Below, one piece after another: positions 11,970-23,589 of a DNA stretch of 64,000 bases. Below the pieces are notes generated by a model. That model did not search any database and was not told the DNA's origin. It saw nothing but the letters and a program-made list of their open reading frames with translations. A program made the translations under genes and the position numbers. This stretch comes from Ectobius pallidus. Its lineage: Eukaryota > Arthropoda > Insecta > Blattodea > Ectobiidae. Position 1 is the first letter of the stretch; every line of letters starts with the position of its first letter. The stretch spans positions 39,199,825 to 39,263,824 of the forward strand of contig CAXKWD010000005.1 of assembly GCA_964059195.1 (NCBI GenBank). The letters are read 5' to 3'.

Positions 11970-12005
<36 letters not shown>
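11796..12005. repeat. (ACT)n then (AAT)n microsatellite
   Basis: About 175 bp of (ACT)n with a few substitutions is followed by about 35 bp of (AAT)n from 11971. The (ACT)n run is interrupted at 11871-11878 by TAGGCCTA. Removing six bases (GGCCTA) there restores a perfect trinucleotide run. Confidence 0.95.
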
Positions 12006-14079
12006 GCTAGTGTGTCTAAGCTAAAATATCTAGGCCTATTAAGTTTATCCTATGAAGTGTCAATTAATACGAGAAGCACAGATACATATACCGAAAGGAA
12101 TACTATTTAAATAGGTAGGCCTAATGCAATGAAACCACTTAATCGAGTCCCAATTAGTCCTGAGCTTTTAATCTGGAGATACTCCCGTAACGACGTAGGC
12201 TCTCATTTTGCATTCAAACGAAAGTGATTAAAGGCTGCTTTGATCACCTCTAATAAGTGCAGATCAATTTAGAATAGAACACGACACTTATGGAAAGTGG
12301 CTTGAATTTTTCCTATACAGTATTTTTTAAAATGATTTAAGCGATATAAATAATAGTTGGCATTTCATGAAATATCAAACACAATGAAAAATTACATCCA
12401 AAATTAACCGTGAAACCGTGAACTCACCTGAAAACTAAAAAAGCGGTCTTTCAGAAGTGGAGACAAACAACTCACTAATGTGCCAGCCAATCGATGAAAC
12501 TGAACTAACAGCTAACTTTCACCTTCCTACCTTCCTAGAAAAATAACTGATATTTATAAACAAGCTAGCCACACAGGAGAAGAATTTCTGTCGTAGACAG
12601 GACGCTGAGTTAATGTTGTTGCAGTAAAGAGGAAAACACCGTCCAAGAATTCACTTAAAATAATATTACAATTAACATTGATTATACAGATAACATGAGG
12701 TATAGGCCTATTATTGATGTGATTAAAATATGTTTCACTTGACGAAATGTGATACCAGATTTTTCTTTGTTCCCATCGTCACATATTAAAGTATATTTAT
12801 TTTCTAGACCACTAGCTATCTGGAAGATTATTATGTTATAGGTCGTGCACCGAAGTACTTGTGGGGGGGGGGGCAAATGAAATTAATCATAAATCCCTTT
12901 ACTTTTAGTATGCAGGGTGATGTGAATAGTTCAAACACATACACACACTCATATGGGTCCTCGAAATTCAAGTATATCCTGACAAAACATAACAATTGAG
13001 TGCACTTACATATTTTGACCATTTACATAATCGTATAAGACTATTCCTAGCCTCACATTTTCAGTACAAATTTTCGGATTGGGTAAACATTTTCTTGTAG
13101 AAAAGTTTGGAACGAAAAGAAGTGCCCTTAACGTGATAAACGCATAACAATAAAGTTTTTGAAGTTAGTATTGATAATAGTATTGATCTAGTCAATGAGA
13201 GCAGAGATGTTAAAAAAAAATTATTTAGAGCATTTAAAGGCTATCGGTAATGATAGCTTTCATAGTTCTTCTAGGAAAACTATGTACTTGCACGTATGAA
13301 CCAAAATGTTAGGAATTACGTTTACTTATACAAAACTATTAGGGCTAGGCCTACATAAATTAATGAGCTATTTCATTCTTATTCAGTCGGAATAACATCA
13401 GTCTATTTAAAGCTTATTTATAAATGAATCTATATCCTCGAAACAAAACAAAAGATGAAAAAGACATAAATTAGGAAATTCATCAGTATGAGTGTGGTCA
13501 GACTTTCCCCCTCTCTAGCCATAAGTCTGCTTACAGGGATATATGTTCTAGTTTAAAATGTTTTAGAAGAAACAATCAGAATGCATATCCTCGAGAAACC
13601 AATAAATTGGCATAAGAAAAGAACCTCGTTAATCAGCCGGCTATGATGAGATCCGCAAAATGATTGACAGCGAAGACAAGGAGATGGTTTGAAACGACGC
13701 AAGTGTGCAGAGCATACAGTTACTTAGAATAATGAGTCAGCACAACTGTAAGGAACAGACAGTCGGTTGTCTTGCCCACCTCACAACATCGCCATTCATG
13801 AAATATGAGTCCCTGCAATCAACAGACGACAGCGGTTATTATAAATTGCCTTCATATACATAAATCCTGTGAAGAATGTGGAACTGGAGAAGCCATGTCC
13901 TCCTAGCCCCTGGTGCGTCTTGGGATATACCCCATTATATCCCACGATTAACTTATTTGCCTCATATGTTTTTCTTTAGATTTTGGTCAATAACATATTA
14001 AGAAGGAATCTGAAATCAGCCAGACACATAGGCCTACCTGATTCACTCAGTCTTCATAAAGTGATAAAGACAAGTCAAG
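12006..14079. other. No gene seen; 2 kb of AT-rich DNA
   Basis: Short open frames near 12682-13022 have no domain. The region has a G9-10 run near 12863 and several TAGGCCTA octamers (about 12031, 12114, 12703, 13347, 14028). No TIR pairs or SINE heads were found. Confidence 0.5.
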
Positions 14080-14341
14080 CCCATCGCCTCGCAACCCCCC
14101 TCTGGAAACTAAGTATTTCTGGGACGTGAAAGGGCCGAGAAATTTTGTCCAGAGGCTCTAATTTAGGCTTGGAGTTCTTTTACGTGCCGTAAATCTACGA
14201 CACGGGACCCCTAGCTTAAAGTCCCTCCCGGAGGACTCCGTGCCCAGGATATTTACGTCTTGAAAAATCCATCGACCGCGGCCGGGTTTGATCCTGCGGA
14301 TCTAGAGGCGGGCACGCTACCTCTAGACCACCGCGGCCGAC
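14080..14341 (-). mobile_element. SINE-3 copy 1 (tRNA-derived)
   Basis: Read on the minus strand, the head is CGGCCGCGGTGGTCTAGAGG, an A-box-like segment, followed by a B-box-like GATCAAACCC, then a body with 'gactttaagctaggggtccc' and 'gggaggg' blocks. It is closely similar to 25377-25757 and 29905-30041. The distal tail is missing compared with the 25377 copy. Confidence 0.8.
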
Positions 14342-14803
14342 TTTTTCAGGAATCAGCATTGTAATATTTTACGGGAAATATATTCAATAATATTGGCAGA
14401 TAATTTTAATCACATCCTGTAAACATTATAAAGATACAGGCTAACTTCAACAGAAAGTATGAAATACATATGTTCCCAGGTGCGATAATATCTTTCAAGA
14501 AACAGTACTAAGGCTACCAATATGAATCGCATGGAACTATAACAATAATGAAATTATGTTTTTCGTTAGATATCTTCAGTATTTCAGGAAACAATATTTG
14601 AATAAATGGATGTTTATTAAGTGCTGGGTTTTCACCCGGTTTACGATGGTACATTTTCCTGTAGCTTAATTAATTCAGTATTTTTTAAGGCCATTACTCC
14701 AACTAGAACTTTCTCCTCTGTCACTGCCGATACACAAAAAACTATAGCCTACCTTTAAACAATTCTTCAAATCTCTGCTGAATTTTCGGGGCAATAGTAA
14801 CCA

Positions 14804-14808
<5 letters not shown>

Positions 14809-14846
<38 letters not shown>
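14809..14846 (+). repeat. A38 homopolymer
   Basis: A run of 38 A residues. It could be the poly(A) tail of a heavily truncated retroposed copy, but no recognisable body precedes it. Confidence 0.9.
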
Positions 14847-14847
<1 letters not shown>

Positions 14848-15148
14848 ATCCACATGGCTTTATGGCATGAATGCCTTTTCGACCAGCAGTCAGCGTCATC
14901 ATTCAATAATGTAATACGTAGGCCTATACCGCAATAAATACATAAGCATATTTTAATAGTATTGCCTCAATCTAAAATGCTATTCAAATAATTAAATTTC
15001 AATATATTAATTATTTATTACATATTATCGTTAAATAGGCATTATAAATGCAACTTGTGACTGAACTCTCCCAGTCACTCGCGGTATTACTTACGACAAA
15101 CAAAGGCTACTTTGCTTTATTCTTCCCCCCCCCATGTATGAATGATAG

Positions 15149-15386
15149 CAGTGCTTTAGTTGGAAAATATTTTATGGGGGTACTCACCTTCCATAGAACG
15201 CATATCTATTGCGAATTTAATAGTGTTTGTCGTGAATTGGACATTTAATACGTATTTTAGGACAATATCGTTCCTGTACTGCCAGTACGACGTACCGGAG
15301 CACATATTTTTTCCCGGTATGGTAGAAGGAAAATAATTTTATACCGGTACGCAGTACCGGTGCGTACCGGCCCAACTAAAGCACTG
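15149..15386. mobile_element. hAT-like MITE with exact 8-bp TSD
   Basis: The ends are CAGTGCTTTAGTTGG and its inverted complement. The TSD AATGATAG lies at 15141-15148 and 15387-15394. The 238-bp interior is rich in GTACCGG-type palindromic steps and has no coding capacity. The 8-bp TSD and CAG-type end place it in hAT. Confidence 0.9.
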
Positions 15387-15603
15387 AATGATAGACTAAC
15401 ACGTCAACTTAATGTAGTTATTCTTCCATATTGTAAGCATCCGACCGAGTGTAATAGTCTAATAAAATGTAAATCCGTTTTATTTCCAATAACTTATTAT
15501 TGGAATTAATTATAAAATTTGCTGCAATAAGCATAGTTGCAAGTTTTGAAGTTTGTATAAACTGATTGCGAATTGGCTGTGACTGGTTATTTTCGGATAA
15601 AAA

Positions 15604-15669
15604 CAGTTTTAAGTTTTTGTACGCTTATGACATCAGACAGTTTTAAGTTTTTATACGCTTATGACATAT
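15604..15669. repeat. Tandem duplication of about 34 bp
   Basis: The segment ACAGTTTTAAGTTTTTG-TACGCTTATGACAT occurs twice in a row with one or two differences. No gene is associated. Confidence 0.85.
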
Positions 15670-16213
15670 TTATGGCATAGTAAATTACATAACTGCACTA
15701 ATTGGTAATTTTTCCTTGGAAATTCCTTTTGTACCCCTCTTAAGCATTTCAATGGTAGCCTATATATCCTACGCAGGTCACCGGCTTAAACAATCATAAA
15801 TTTCATTGTGAACATGATACATGTGAAATTATGGAAGCACATAAAGTCATCGAAAGAAGTTTAATACTTCGTTTTTGCTCGGGCCTGTATAATACCCTGT
15901 CTGTTTAATGCGGACAGTTTTGTTTAAATAGTGCACGTATGTTTCTTTAGGACAGCGCTAAGAAAATAAATCGGTACGAAATGTCCAATAAATATGTCAA
16001 ATGGAGATTTAGGGGTCAAGAGGTCTAGAAATTTAGATGTCTAAGGTCTGGGAGGTCTATATGTCGAGGGGCTGCAGCAACCATTAGGATAGGGAGAAAT
16101 CCATCTGCAGTGTTTCAGAATACACCCTTCCCAAATCCGCTTGTTCACTTGGGCTAGCCCATAGACAGTAAATTAATCACCACAGATATTGCTCAGTTAA
16201 TTAAAAGTCAGTG

Positions 16214-16228
16214 CTCTCTCTCTCTCTC

Positions 16229-16258
<30 letters not shown>
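16214..16258. repeat. (CT)n and (TA)n microsatellites
   Basis: A CT run (about 16214-16229) is followed by a TA run (16232-16258). Confidence 0.9.
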
Positions 16259-16259
<1 letters not shown>

Positions 16260-16324
16260 CCAAAGTATTCGGAATTATAGGAAATATCTTCGAGATTATC
16301 AAGGTTACTGAATAGAGCGTACAA

Positions 16325-16430
16325 GATTCGGAGGTGACCCCGGCATTAGGCTGATCACTCATCCGGGGAGGCCCACCATGTCCTTGTCTGGTCAACAAAG
16401 AATGCATATGATCCCATAAAATTAAGGTAA
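16325..16430 (+). mobile_element. SINE-1 copy E (internal fragment)
   Basis: It carries the 'ccccggcattaggctgatc' block, the 'catccggggaggccc' block and the 'cttgtctggtc' block of SINE-1. The head and terminal GC box are missing. It lies just left of the LINE insertion at 16503. Confidence 0.7.
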
Positions 16431-16490
16431 AGAAAGATTTTTTGTTATTATTATTATTATTCATGTAGACTACACACCATGCTGCAAAGC

Positions 16491-16495
16491 AATGT

Positions 16496-16502
<7 letters not shown>
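16491..16502. repeat. LINE target-site duplication, 3' side
   Basis: AATGTTGTCCTC directly precedes the T32 run that is the poly(A) tail of the minus-strand LINE. An exact copy is at 20195-20206. It may extend by two T residues that merge with the tail. Confidence 0.9.
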
Positions 16503-16538
<36 letters not shown>

Positions 16539-19500
16539 GATTTATTGGCAGCATGTCTCATTACAGTCGTAATACTACATGCACTGTTTACATTATTTAC
16601 ACTTGTTTTCCTATCAATAGATTACAATTTACTATTTACATTTCAACTTATACCCTATTATACCACTTATTACTACTCTAAACTGTTCATTGTAATTATT
16701 ATTATTTTTACGTTAATTAGTAGTCTATTACTATTTTAACCATTAAAAATTACAATTCAACTTATATCCTAGTACATTACTTATTACTACTCGAATTATT
16801 ATTATTATTATTATTTTTAAATAATCACTTAGAATTTACTATTTACAATTCAGGTAATATCCTATTGCATTACTTATTACTACTCTAAACTGTACATTTT
16901 ATTTATTGTTGTGATTTTACGTTAACTAATACTATCTTACTATTTTATCATTCTCTTTGATTAGCACTTCGTAATATACTACTTTATAATGCCTTAATTG
17001 TTACATATTTTATGTTACTTCTACTATTTACTCTTATATTTATATTAACACTTCCCTAAACGGTTTCGCTTAGTTCTTGCATATTTAATTTATTCACAAA
17101 TCCTAAAAAGCTTCTTTTGTGTGTTCTGAAAATTCCATCTTTGCTTATTGGCCATGCCAGCCCACTTCTTGTTACACTTGTTTTAAAAGCTTCTCGCTGA
17201 GATTTTAGTTTTGTACACTCAAATATCAAGTGGTCCACTGTTTGGTCACCTAGCCCACACACGCACTCGGCACTTTCCATAATTTTGAATCTTTGGAAAT
17301 AACTTCTTATTCTGCCGTGTCCTGTTAAAAATGTTGTCAGGTTTGGGGTCAAGTTCAATTTCACTTTTAGTCTGCTTCTAACCGTAGGAAAGAATGACTT
17401 TGTTACTTCTCCTTTTGTTGTTTTGCCCCAGTCTTCCTCCCATCTGGATAAGGACTTTTCTCGCAGTTTTGTCAAAATGTCATTTTTTGGAATTTTGTTA
17501 TAACATACCTCTAAGTTCATGTCCCTTGCAGCTTGCTTTGCCAAATGGTCTGCAAGTTCGTTGCCATGGTGACCTACGTGTGCCTTTATCCATCTGAAGT
17601 GAATTTTCCAGTTTTTATTTTCCAGTAATCTTGCTTGCTTACGGATATTTTCTATAAGTGTTTTGTGGTTCCTTGGGTTTTTAATGGAGTCTAGGGATAT
17701 CTGGCTGTCTGTGTGTATTACTGCTGTCTGGTTTCCATATGAGTTGTCTTGTATATGTTCTAGGGCTTTGAGTATTGCCATTTGCTCCGCCTGATTATTT
17801 GAGCATACTTTGTCTAGTCTGTATTTGCCTTGGAACTTCACATCGTTGCCAAAGAAGATTGCTACGCCAGAACCCACTCCGTCCGCGCTTTTGCTGCCGT
17901 CTGTGAATATTTCCAGCTTCGGTTCTTCTGCCTCTTCCTCACAGATCCTTAGCGCGTCAGAAGGGTGAGGCCAGTCTTTTGGTTCTTGATCATGATATAA
18001 GTTATACCTCTCTTCTCCTATTCCATTCATGACTTCGTAGTGTTGAGCAGCTTCCTCTATTCTAAGTGTGACAGGGATTAGGCCCGTAATTACACAAAGC
18101 GCTTCGTTTGATACCGTGCGGAAGGCTTTCGCTATCCTTACATTGATTAATCTTTGGACTCTAAGCAGTTTGTTCCTATTGGCCATCTTATCCAAGGCTT
18201 TGTACCACACTGGAGCAGCATACTGTAAGAGTGGTTGAATCGCACCTTTATATATTATTTCTAACACCCCACTTTTCAGTCCCCAGTTAATTCTTGCTGA
18301 TTTGGACAAGGAAAATATCAGTCTTCTACATTTTTCAGTTATATAATCAATATGCTCTCTAAATGTTAATTTGTAGTCGAATATGATGCCTAGGTACTTT
18401 AAGGAATTAACTTGTTCAAGTTTTGAGTTATAAAGGTAAATTCTTATTTCTTTATCTTCTCTTCGTTTTCTTCGAGTCAGTAGCATAACTTTAGTTTTCT
18501 GTTCGTTAAAGCTGATTTTGTTATTTTCTGCCCAGTTTGTTATTTTATGTAGTTCTATATTGGTGAAATTTTCGGCTTCTCGGATTGATTCTCCTTGTAC
18601 AATTAGCAAGAGATCATCGGCAAATGCTATTGTTTTCGTGTGAGCGGTGTATTCTACATTCAGCAGTGAATTGTAAAGGATATTCCAATATCCTGGTCCA
18701 CAACAGGATCCTTGTGGACATCCCTTAGTTACCTTTCTCTGGACTACAGCGGTATTTGTGGACATCGCTGCGTGTCTTTGGTTGAAGTAGTCTCGGGATA
18801 GATTATAGAGATTCCTAGGGCATCTCATGTCCTTGAGGTTCTTAAGGATTCCAGGCCACCATGCGGCGTCGAAGGCACCTTTCACATCAAGGCTTACCAT
18901 TATTAGGACGTTGCCCTTTTTTAGTCCCGCCTCCGCGAAGTTCTTTACTTCGACCGCTGCGTCAGTAGTGCTCGTTTGAGGTAGAAAGCCAAATTGATTT
19001 TTATTCAGCAGGTTATTTATGTTTATGTGGTGCATAATTCTCGTGATGAGTAGCTTTTCTAGAACTTTTCCACCCACGTTGAGTAAACTAATCGGACGAA
19101 ATTTAGATGGATCCGCACTGTCTTCCTTACCTGGTTTTATGATTGGAATAATTTTTGACTCTTTCCAAATTCTGGGGAAGATTCCTCTCGTTAGGCATTC
19201 GTTATATATTGTTGTGACGCTTCTCGGAAAGGTTTTGAAGATACGAAGGTAAATGTCACTTGTAACTCCATCGTTGCCTGGCGCCTTTTTGTGGTTGAAG
19301 CTTTCTATGACTTGCTTTATCTCTTCCTGGTTGAATTGTCTATCGTCACATGTATCGATTGGTTCTGCTGCTGTTCTCCTTATATGTTCATGATATTCAG
19401 TGTCATCCTCTCGTTTGTCTTCTGGGGTGAAATATTCTATCATGTAGTTTAGCGTGTCTTGAATATTTAATGTTTTGGAGCCGTCTGGCTTTTGCAGAGT

Positions 19501-20194
19501 TGTAATTATCGTCTTGTCCCTTATCTTTCCTGAAGCAAGCTTGTAAACATTGTTCCATGGGTTTATCGGCGATGCAGCATTACAATATTCTTTCCAGGAA
19601 TCGAACTTTGCTCGTCTGATTGTTGTCTGATACCTGTTTTTCCCATCTAGATACTGTTGTTTGCGGCTTTCTCTCAATCCCTCGTTGTTCTTGGTCCTTT
19701 GGTATCTTCTGCGTAGAGCGTTAGTTTTCTTCCTCATAATTGTAAGGGTGTCATTCCACCATGGCACAGAATTATGATTAACTGAAGAGGTCTTTGCTTT
19801 GTGGTATTTGAATGTTTTCTTGCAAGCTGTTTGCAGAGTATTCGAGAATATATCAATGAGTGTATCGAGATCAGGATGCATTTTAATTCGAGCAGATAAG
19901 TTGTTATCTAGTTCTTCGATGTTTCCATTATAGTCTATAAGATTGAATGTTTTTGCTATGGCTTGTGCAAGATTTATATCGAAATCAGGGTATTTTTCTT
20001 CTCTTACTACAAATCTTACTGTAGTATGTTGGTACTCGTGTTTTGAGGCATCTTCTACTCCGATGTTATACTGTATGAGACTGTGGTCAGAACATGTTTC
20101 TTCTTCGCTGATTATCCAATTACTTAATAATGGCAGCAGTTGGTTGTTGACTATCGTCAAGTCAATGTTGCTTTTCCCCTGTCTATTGCGAAAT
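16503..20194 (-). mobile_element. 5'-truncated non-LTR retrotransposon (RNase H-bearing, I/R1-type supergroup)
   Basis: The boundaries are set by the 12-bp TSD AATGTTGTCCTC (16491-16502 and 20195-20206) and by the poly(A) tail, seen as T32 at 16503-16534 on the plus strand. The insert is 3692 bp: an ORF2 lacking most of the endonuclease, and a 3' UTR of about 520 bp. The 3' UTR contains about three imperfect tandem units (about 16625-16745, 16746-16828, 16830-16955), each with an 'attacttattactactc' core. The ORF has no stop or frameshift, so the insertion is probably young. Truncation during target-primed reverse transcription explains the missing 5' end. The exact clade (I, Loa, Outcast, RNH-bearing R1-like) cannot be settled by eye. 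Confidence 0.93.
17056..20193 (-). CDS. LINE ORF2 polyprotein, partial: endonuclease C-terminus, reverse transcriptase, RNase H, zinc motif
   Basis: The frame is open from the 5' junction to the stop at 17056, about 1045 residues. The first residues (RNRQGKSNIDL, then CSDHSLIQ) are the end of an AP-type endonuclease, whose SDH histidine is retained while its N-terminal catalytic part is gone. Numbering from an internal TTG at 20160: HKKAPGNDG (290-298) and FRPISLLN open the RT; SLDVKGAFDAAWW (423-435) and FADD (513-516) carry the catalytic aspartates; RNase H has TDGS (753-756), QAEQ (790-793), TDSQ (818-821) and HVGHHGNELAD (861-871); the C-terminus has a CxC...H...C zinc motif (C966, C968, H977, C982). 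It would copy LINE RNA at a nicked target. No in-frame ATG is needed, since the true start was lost with the 5' end. RT and RNase H motifs all look intact, but without endonuclease it cannot retrotranspose on its own. Confidence 0.95.
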   Translation of the reverse strand, partial: FRNRQGKSNIDLTIVNNQLLPLLSNWIISEEETCSDHSLIQYNIGVEDASKHEYQHTTVRFVVREEKYPDFDINLAQAIAKTFNLIDYNGNIEELDNNLSARIKMHPDLDTLIDIFSNTLQTACKKTFKYHKAKTSSVNHNSVPWWNDTLTIMRKKTNALRRRYQRTKNNEGLRESRKQQYLDGKNRYQTTIRRAKFDSWKEYCNAASPINPWNNVYKLASGKIRDKTIITTLQKPDGSKTLNIQDTLNYMIEYFTPEDKREDDTEYHEHIRRTAAEPIDTCDDRQFNQEEIKQVIESFNHKKAPGNDGVTSDIYLRIFKTFPRSVTTIYNECLTRGIFPRIWKESKIIPIIKPGKEDSADPSKFRPISLLNVGGKVLEKLLITRIMHHININNLLNKNQFGFLPQTSTTDAAVEVKNFAEAGLKKGNVLIMVSLDVKGAFDAAWWPGILKNLKDMRCPRNLYNLSRDYFNQRHAAMSTNTAVVQRKVTKGCPQGSCCGPGYWNILYNSLLNVEYTAHTKTIAFADDLLLIVQGESIREAENFTNIELHKITNWAENNKISFNEQKTKVMLLTRRKRREDKEIRIYLYNSKLEQVNSLKYLGIIFDYKLTFREHIDYITEKCRRLIFSLSKSARINWGLKSGVLEIIYKGAIQPLLQYAAPVWYKALDKMANRNKLLRVQRLINVRIAKAFRTVSNEALCVITGLIPVTLRIEEAAQHYEVMNGIGEERYNLYHDQEPKDWPHPSDALRICEEEAEEPKLEIFTDGSKSADGVGSGVAIFFGNDVKFQGKYRLDKVCSNNQAEQMAILKALEHIQDNSYGNQTAVIHTDSQISLDSIKNPRNHKTLIENIRKQARLLENKNWKIHFRWIKAHVGHHGNELADHLAKQAARDMNLEVCYNKIPKNDILTKLREKSLSRWEEDWGKTTKGEVTKSFFPTVRSRLKVKLNLTPNLTTFLTGHGRIRSYFQRFKIMESAECVCGLGDQTVDHLIFECTKLKSQREAFKTSVTRSGLAWPISKDGIFRTHKRSFLGFVNKLNMQELSETV

Positions 20195-20206
20195 AATGTT
20201 GTCCTC
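20195..20206. repeat. LINE target-site duplication, 5' side
   Basis: Exact copy of AATGTTGTCCTC at 16491-16502. It marks the 5' junction of the truncated LINE. Confidence 0.9.
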
Positions 20207-21600
20207 TTGTAACATTAGAAGACGGACCCAAAGCAGTTCTGTAAGCCCACAACTAACTCTAGGAGAATTACGACTCAAACAAACGATCCCACAGAAACTA
20301 CCTGTAGCTACGTACTTTCTCATTATATAGTATTGCGAGAGGCAGCTAAAACAAACCATGGTAGGAATCGAATGGTTTAGCTTGAAGAGCGCTGGTGACT
20401 GCTTCCAGTGAGAAACGATCACCGTGAATAGTTAGTTCCTTACTAGACACAGAAACTGGTTCGCTACGAGATCGTTATTTGGCAATGGGAATGGAATATT
20501 TAACGGTTTAGCCTGCATTTATAGCGTATTATGCAAACGAAAACAGTAGACTAACGTAGCCTGATCTTTATGCTGCAAACTGCCATAGCCTACAACACTT
20601 CCGTCAATATTAGACTTTGTTTCCGTGAACTGTACAAAGAACAAATAAACTTCTGTTTAACTCGTTCAGGATTGAATACAAAACAGAGCAAGATATTATG
20701 CCTAATATAAATTTATACGCGTATCATGAATAGACGTATATAGACTACATGAGGATACCGTAGGCTAATACCCAACTTTTGTAAGTAACTCTAGGAAATT
20801 ATAGCTGACATCATTTCTGTGAAAGCAGTTTACAGGCCACGCAATATTATTACTATCATTGCTTTTATAGAGCATTTCTTGTAAAAAATAAGGTCGTTTA
20901 TTTAAAACATCGAATAGCTTGATCTTACTGTACATGAATGAATATTCTACACTTGAATTCATGTATTGATTTAAAACCCTATAAGTTATATAACGGACTT
21001 TTCTATTAGGTGCCTGTAGGCTGCAGTGGAGAGAAACATGCATTGTAGCTCGTTGCAGTTAATGCCCTTTTAATTTCTTTGAGTGAATTGGTATCAGCTT
21101 TAATTTCCTAAAGCTACGAACAAAACTTAGACATATAACATATATGTATATAGGCACAAAAATATTGATATCAAATTACTTTAACCTTTAAACATCTCAA
21201 CTTCAACATGGAAGATGCTCTGCCCTAAACATCTAGGTTATTATTGTCTCTGTTGGAAATTATATGAGAACATTATAGGAGAAACAGCAAGAACTGTCAG
21301 GAATTTACGCCATCCCTTTGGGTGTGATTGTTACTATGACAGGTATCAGAGTAGGCCTATGTAGGTAGAGTGAACGGACACAATAGCTGAAACCCCCAGA
21401 AATGTTGATATCTAGAGCTAGGGTTTGTCTAGTAACAGCTGCTTCCGTATTCGGATAGGCATTTTTTGTGAAATGCAGCTTCTTAATAAGTTACATATTT
21501 GTTATGGCAATTTTTTTTCTGTTAAGAGCCTATTTTATTCGTGTTGTCATTTTCAGTCAATCTTAGTTCAATTTTTTGCAGAAACCACTAATGATGATGA
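20207..21600. other. No gene seen
   Basis: Open frames at 20183-20422 and 20765-21043 (minus) have no domain. TAGCCTA/TAGGCTA heptamers lie near 20587 and 20762. Nothing else recognised. Confidence 0.5.
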
Positions 21601-21604
21601 GGTG

Positions 21605-21616
21605 ATGATAATAATG

Positions 21617-21658
<42 letters not shown>

Positions 21659-21660
21659 TA
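21605..21660. repeat. (AAT)n microsatellite
   Basis: About 55 bp of near-perfect ATA/AAT repeats. Confidence 0.9.
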
Positions 21661-21814
21661 TTTTTTTCCATTTTGTCAATTCATTTTTGCCAATAATATC
21701 CATTTAGGAACATGTTTTAACCTTTTTTTCTACAATTTTCATTTTAACGTCCACCCCTACCTAACGATCTAGACACCTCTTTGATATAGGCTACCGTAGT
21801 TTCGTCCGGCTGAC

Positions 21815-22110
21815 CGCCGGCGTGGTCTTGTGGTTAGCGACGCTGACTACAGATCCATTGGCCCAGGTTCGATCGCCGGTAACTCCTCGGATTTTTCTGA
21901 GGTAGGGAGGTCTGGTAGGGGTGCACTCAGCCTCGTGATTCAAATTGAGGAGCTACTTGATAGAGAAGTAGCGGCTCCGGTTATGGAAACCACCATTAAC
22001 GGCCGTGGGTGTCGGCATGCAACCACATGCCCCCAATCCTGCCGTCTGCCTATGGTAGATGACGCAGCGGTTGGGTGGTAGGCCGGCTAAATCTGGCATC
22101 AAGTGTTTAT
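21815..22110 (+). mobile_element. SINE-4 copy 1 (tRNA-derived)
   Basis: The head contains the A-box-like TGGTCTTGTGGTTAGCG (about 21823-21840) and B box GGTTCGATCGC (about 21867-21877). The body has 'ttgatagagaagtagcggct' and 'cggccgtgggtgtcggcatg', shared with 37505-37665. A head fragment of the same family is at 33690-33735. No TSD was identified. Confidence 0.8.
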
Positions 22111-23589
22111 TTTTACTGCCATTCAGAGAAAAACTGGAAACCAATGTCAAAAAGGACTACCGGTAATTAAGGAATACTTTTCAAGACAATATAGGTTATG
22201 TTCAACTTAGAAAAATTATACAAAATAAAATAAAGAATGCTGTAGTATAGAGCCTTTAATGTGATGTGATAGCGTACTTAGTTTCAATAGTGAAATTATT
22301 AATTAAAATTATCACTCTTTATAATAACAAATCGTTCATACCCTCTTAGGCTACCCCACTAAACAAAACTTACAGTATTACATTTAATTCTAGGTCACTT
22401 TTTATAATTTATAGAGCATTTTTCAAAGAATTTAAGTAATACATCTCTTGTTTATAGGGATTATTAGGTAAATTATGGGCCATCAAAATTCTAGCCCTAG
22501 TGATATCTATACCCACGTGGTCAATATTCAAAAAGTTACAGTTGTGATTCTTTTAACTGATGAATTTAAGATGATCAGTGATCAAAGAACCAAATGGTAA
22601 CCTCAGATGAGGTAATAGACTAACACAAGAGGTTACAATTGGTTACAAATGAAACTATTAATTTAATACTATTAACGGTAGGCTATACTATACCGGATTG
22701 TGTATTTTTTAATCACTGCGAAAATAAACAAGGTAGTTGAGCAATACAGGTAGGCCTATTGGTTTTACTTAAGTTAGTATTTTTTAAATTCCACACTGAT
22801 GTCCCATCGAAGAATTTATCAACATTTGGTAGAATACTACGCAGGCCTAGAGCATGTGTAATAAGATTATCAACCGAAGTGATTAATCGATTAGAAATGT
22901 CAACATTAACATTCTTCGAGTAATTCAAAAGTAAATTGAAAGTGTGGCCAAACCTTGAGAGATATCTGTCCTCAAGTTTAAACAGTTACGGTCGAAGTAT
23001 TATAACACATATGGGCTAACCGTCAGTATGTGATAACAGTGGTTATATACAAGTAAACTGTGTGATAACAACACAGAGGTACTTCCCCTATCCGGAAGCG
23101 TTGGATTCATGCAATACAGTGCAGTCCACGTGCCCGATGGGCATGCATCTTATCGAAACTTCTTATTGGTGCCGCTTCTATTAATATGCAGCTGGACTCT
23201 TCGCTATGACAGCTTTATGCTTGTAACCGTGCTATCTCGAAAACTCATAATGCACGAATAACTGCCTTATTAAACTTAACCGACTGCATAATATAGGAGA
23301 CAGTTAAAATGGTTTGACGAAGTGCGGGGTTGACTTCCTGCTGACAATAACTGTAGTGATAGCCTATAGGTACCTATGTCCAGCCAGTGGCGGTACTAAC
23401 AGCTCTACACTCCTGCAATTATTATCTTGGCGCCCCCACAATAATGTTTAGGGTGTCAAAAAACTGAAGGATAAATTATTTAAAAATAAAATGTAAAATA
23501 ATGTTCACTATCTACTCGTACTTCTGTGAACAGTGGACCTAGCTTCCCAAAAAATCTAAGCTCTGCTCTTTATCAGTTAAAACGATCAT
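22111..23589. other. No gene seen
   Basis: No supportable ORF; short frames only. Several TAGGCTA/TAGCCTA heptamers (about 22347, 22679, 23360) and TAGGCCTA near 22752. Confidence 0.5.

Noticed and set aside
11796..12005. CRISPR-like or protein-coding repeat array
   Set aside because: Simple trinucleotide repeats without spacers; nuclear animal DNA.
16201..16554. 117-codon frame with poly-Lys and poly-Asn
   Set aside because: It is a translation through microsatellites, the LINE poly(A) tail and a SINE-1 fragment.
17394..20212. Plus-strand frames opposite the LINE ORF
   Set aside because: They are antisense shadows of the RT/RNase H frame.
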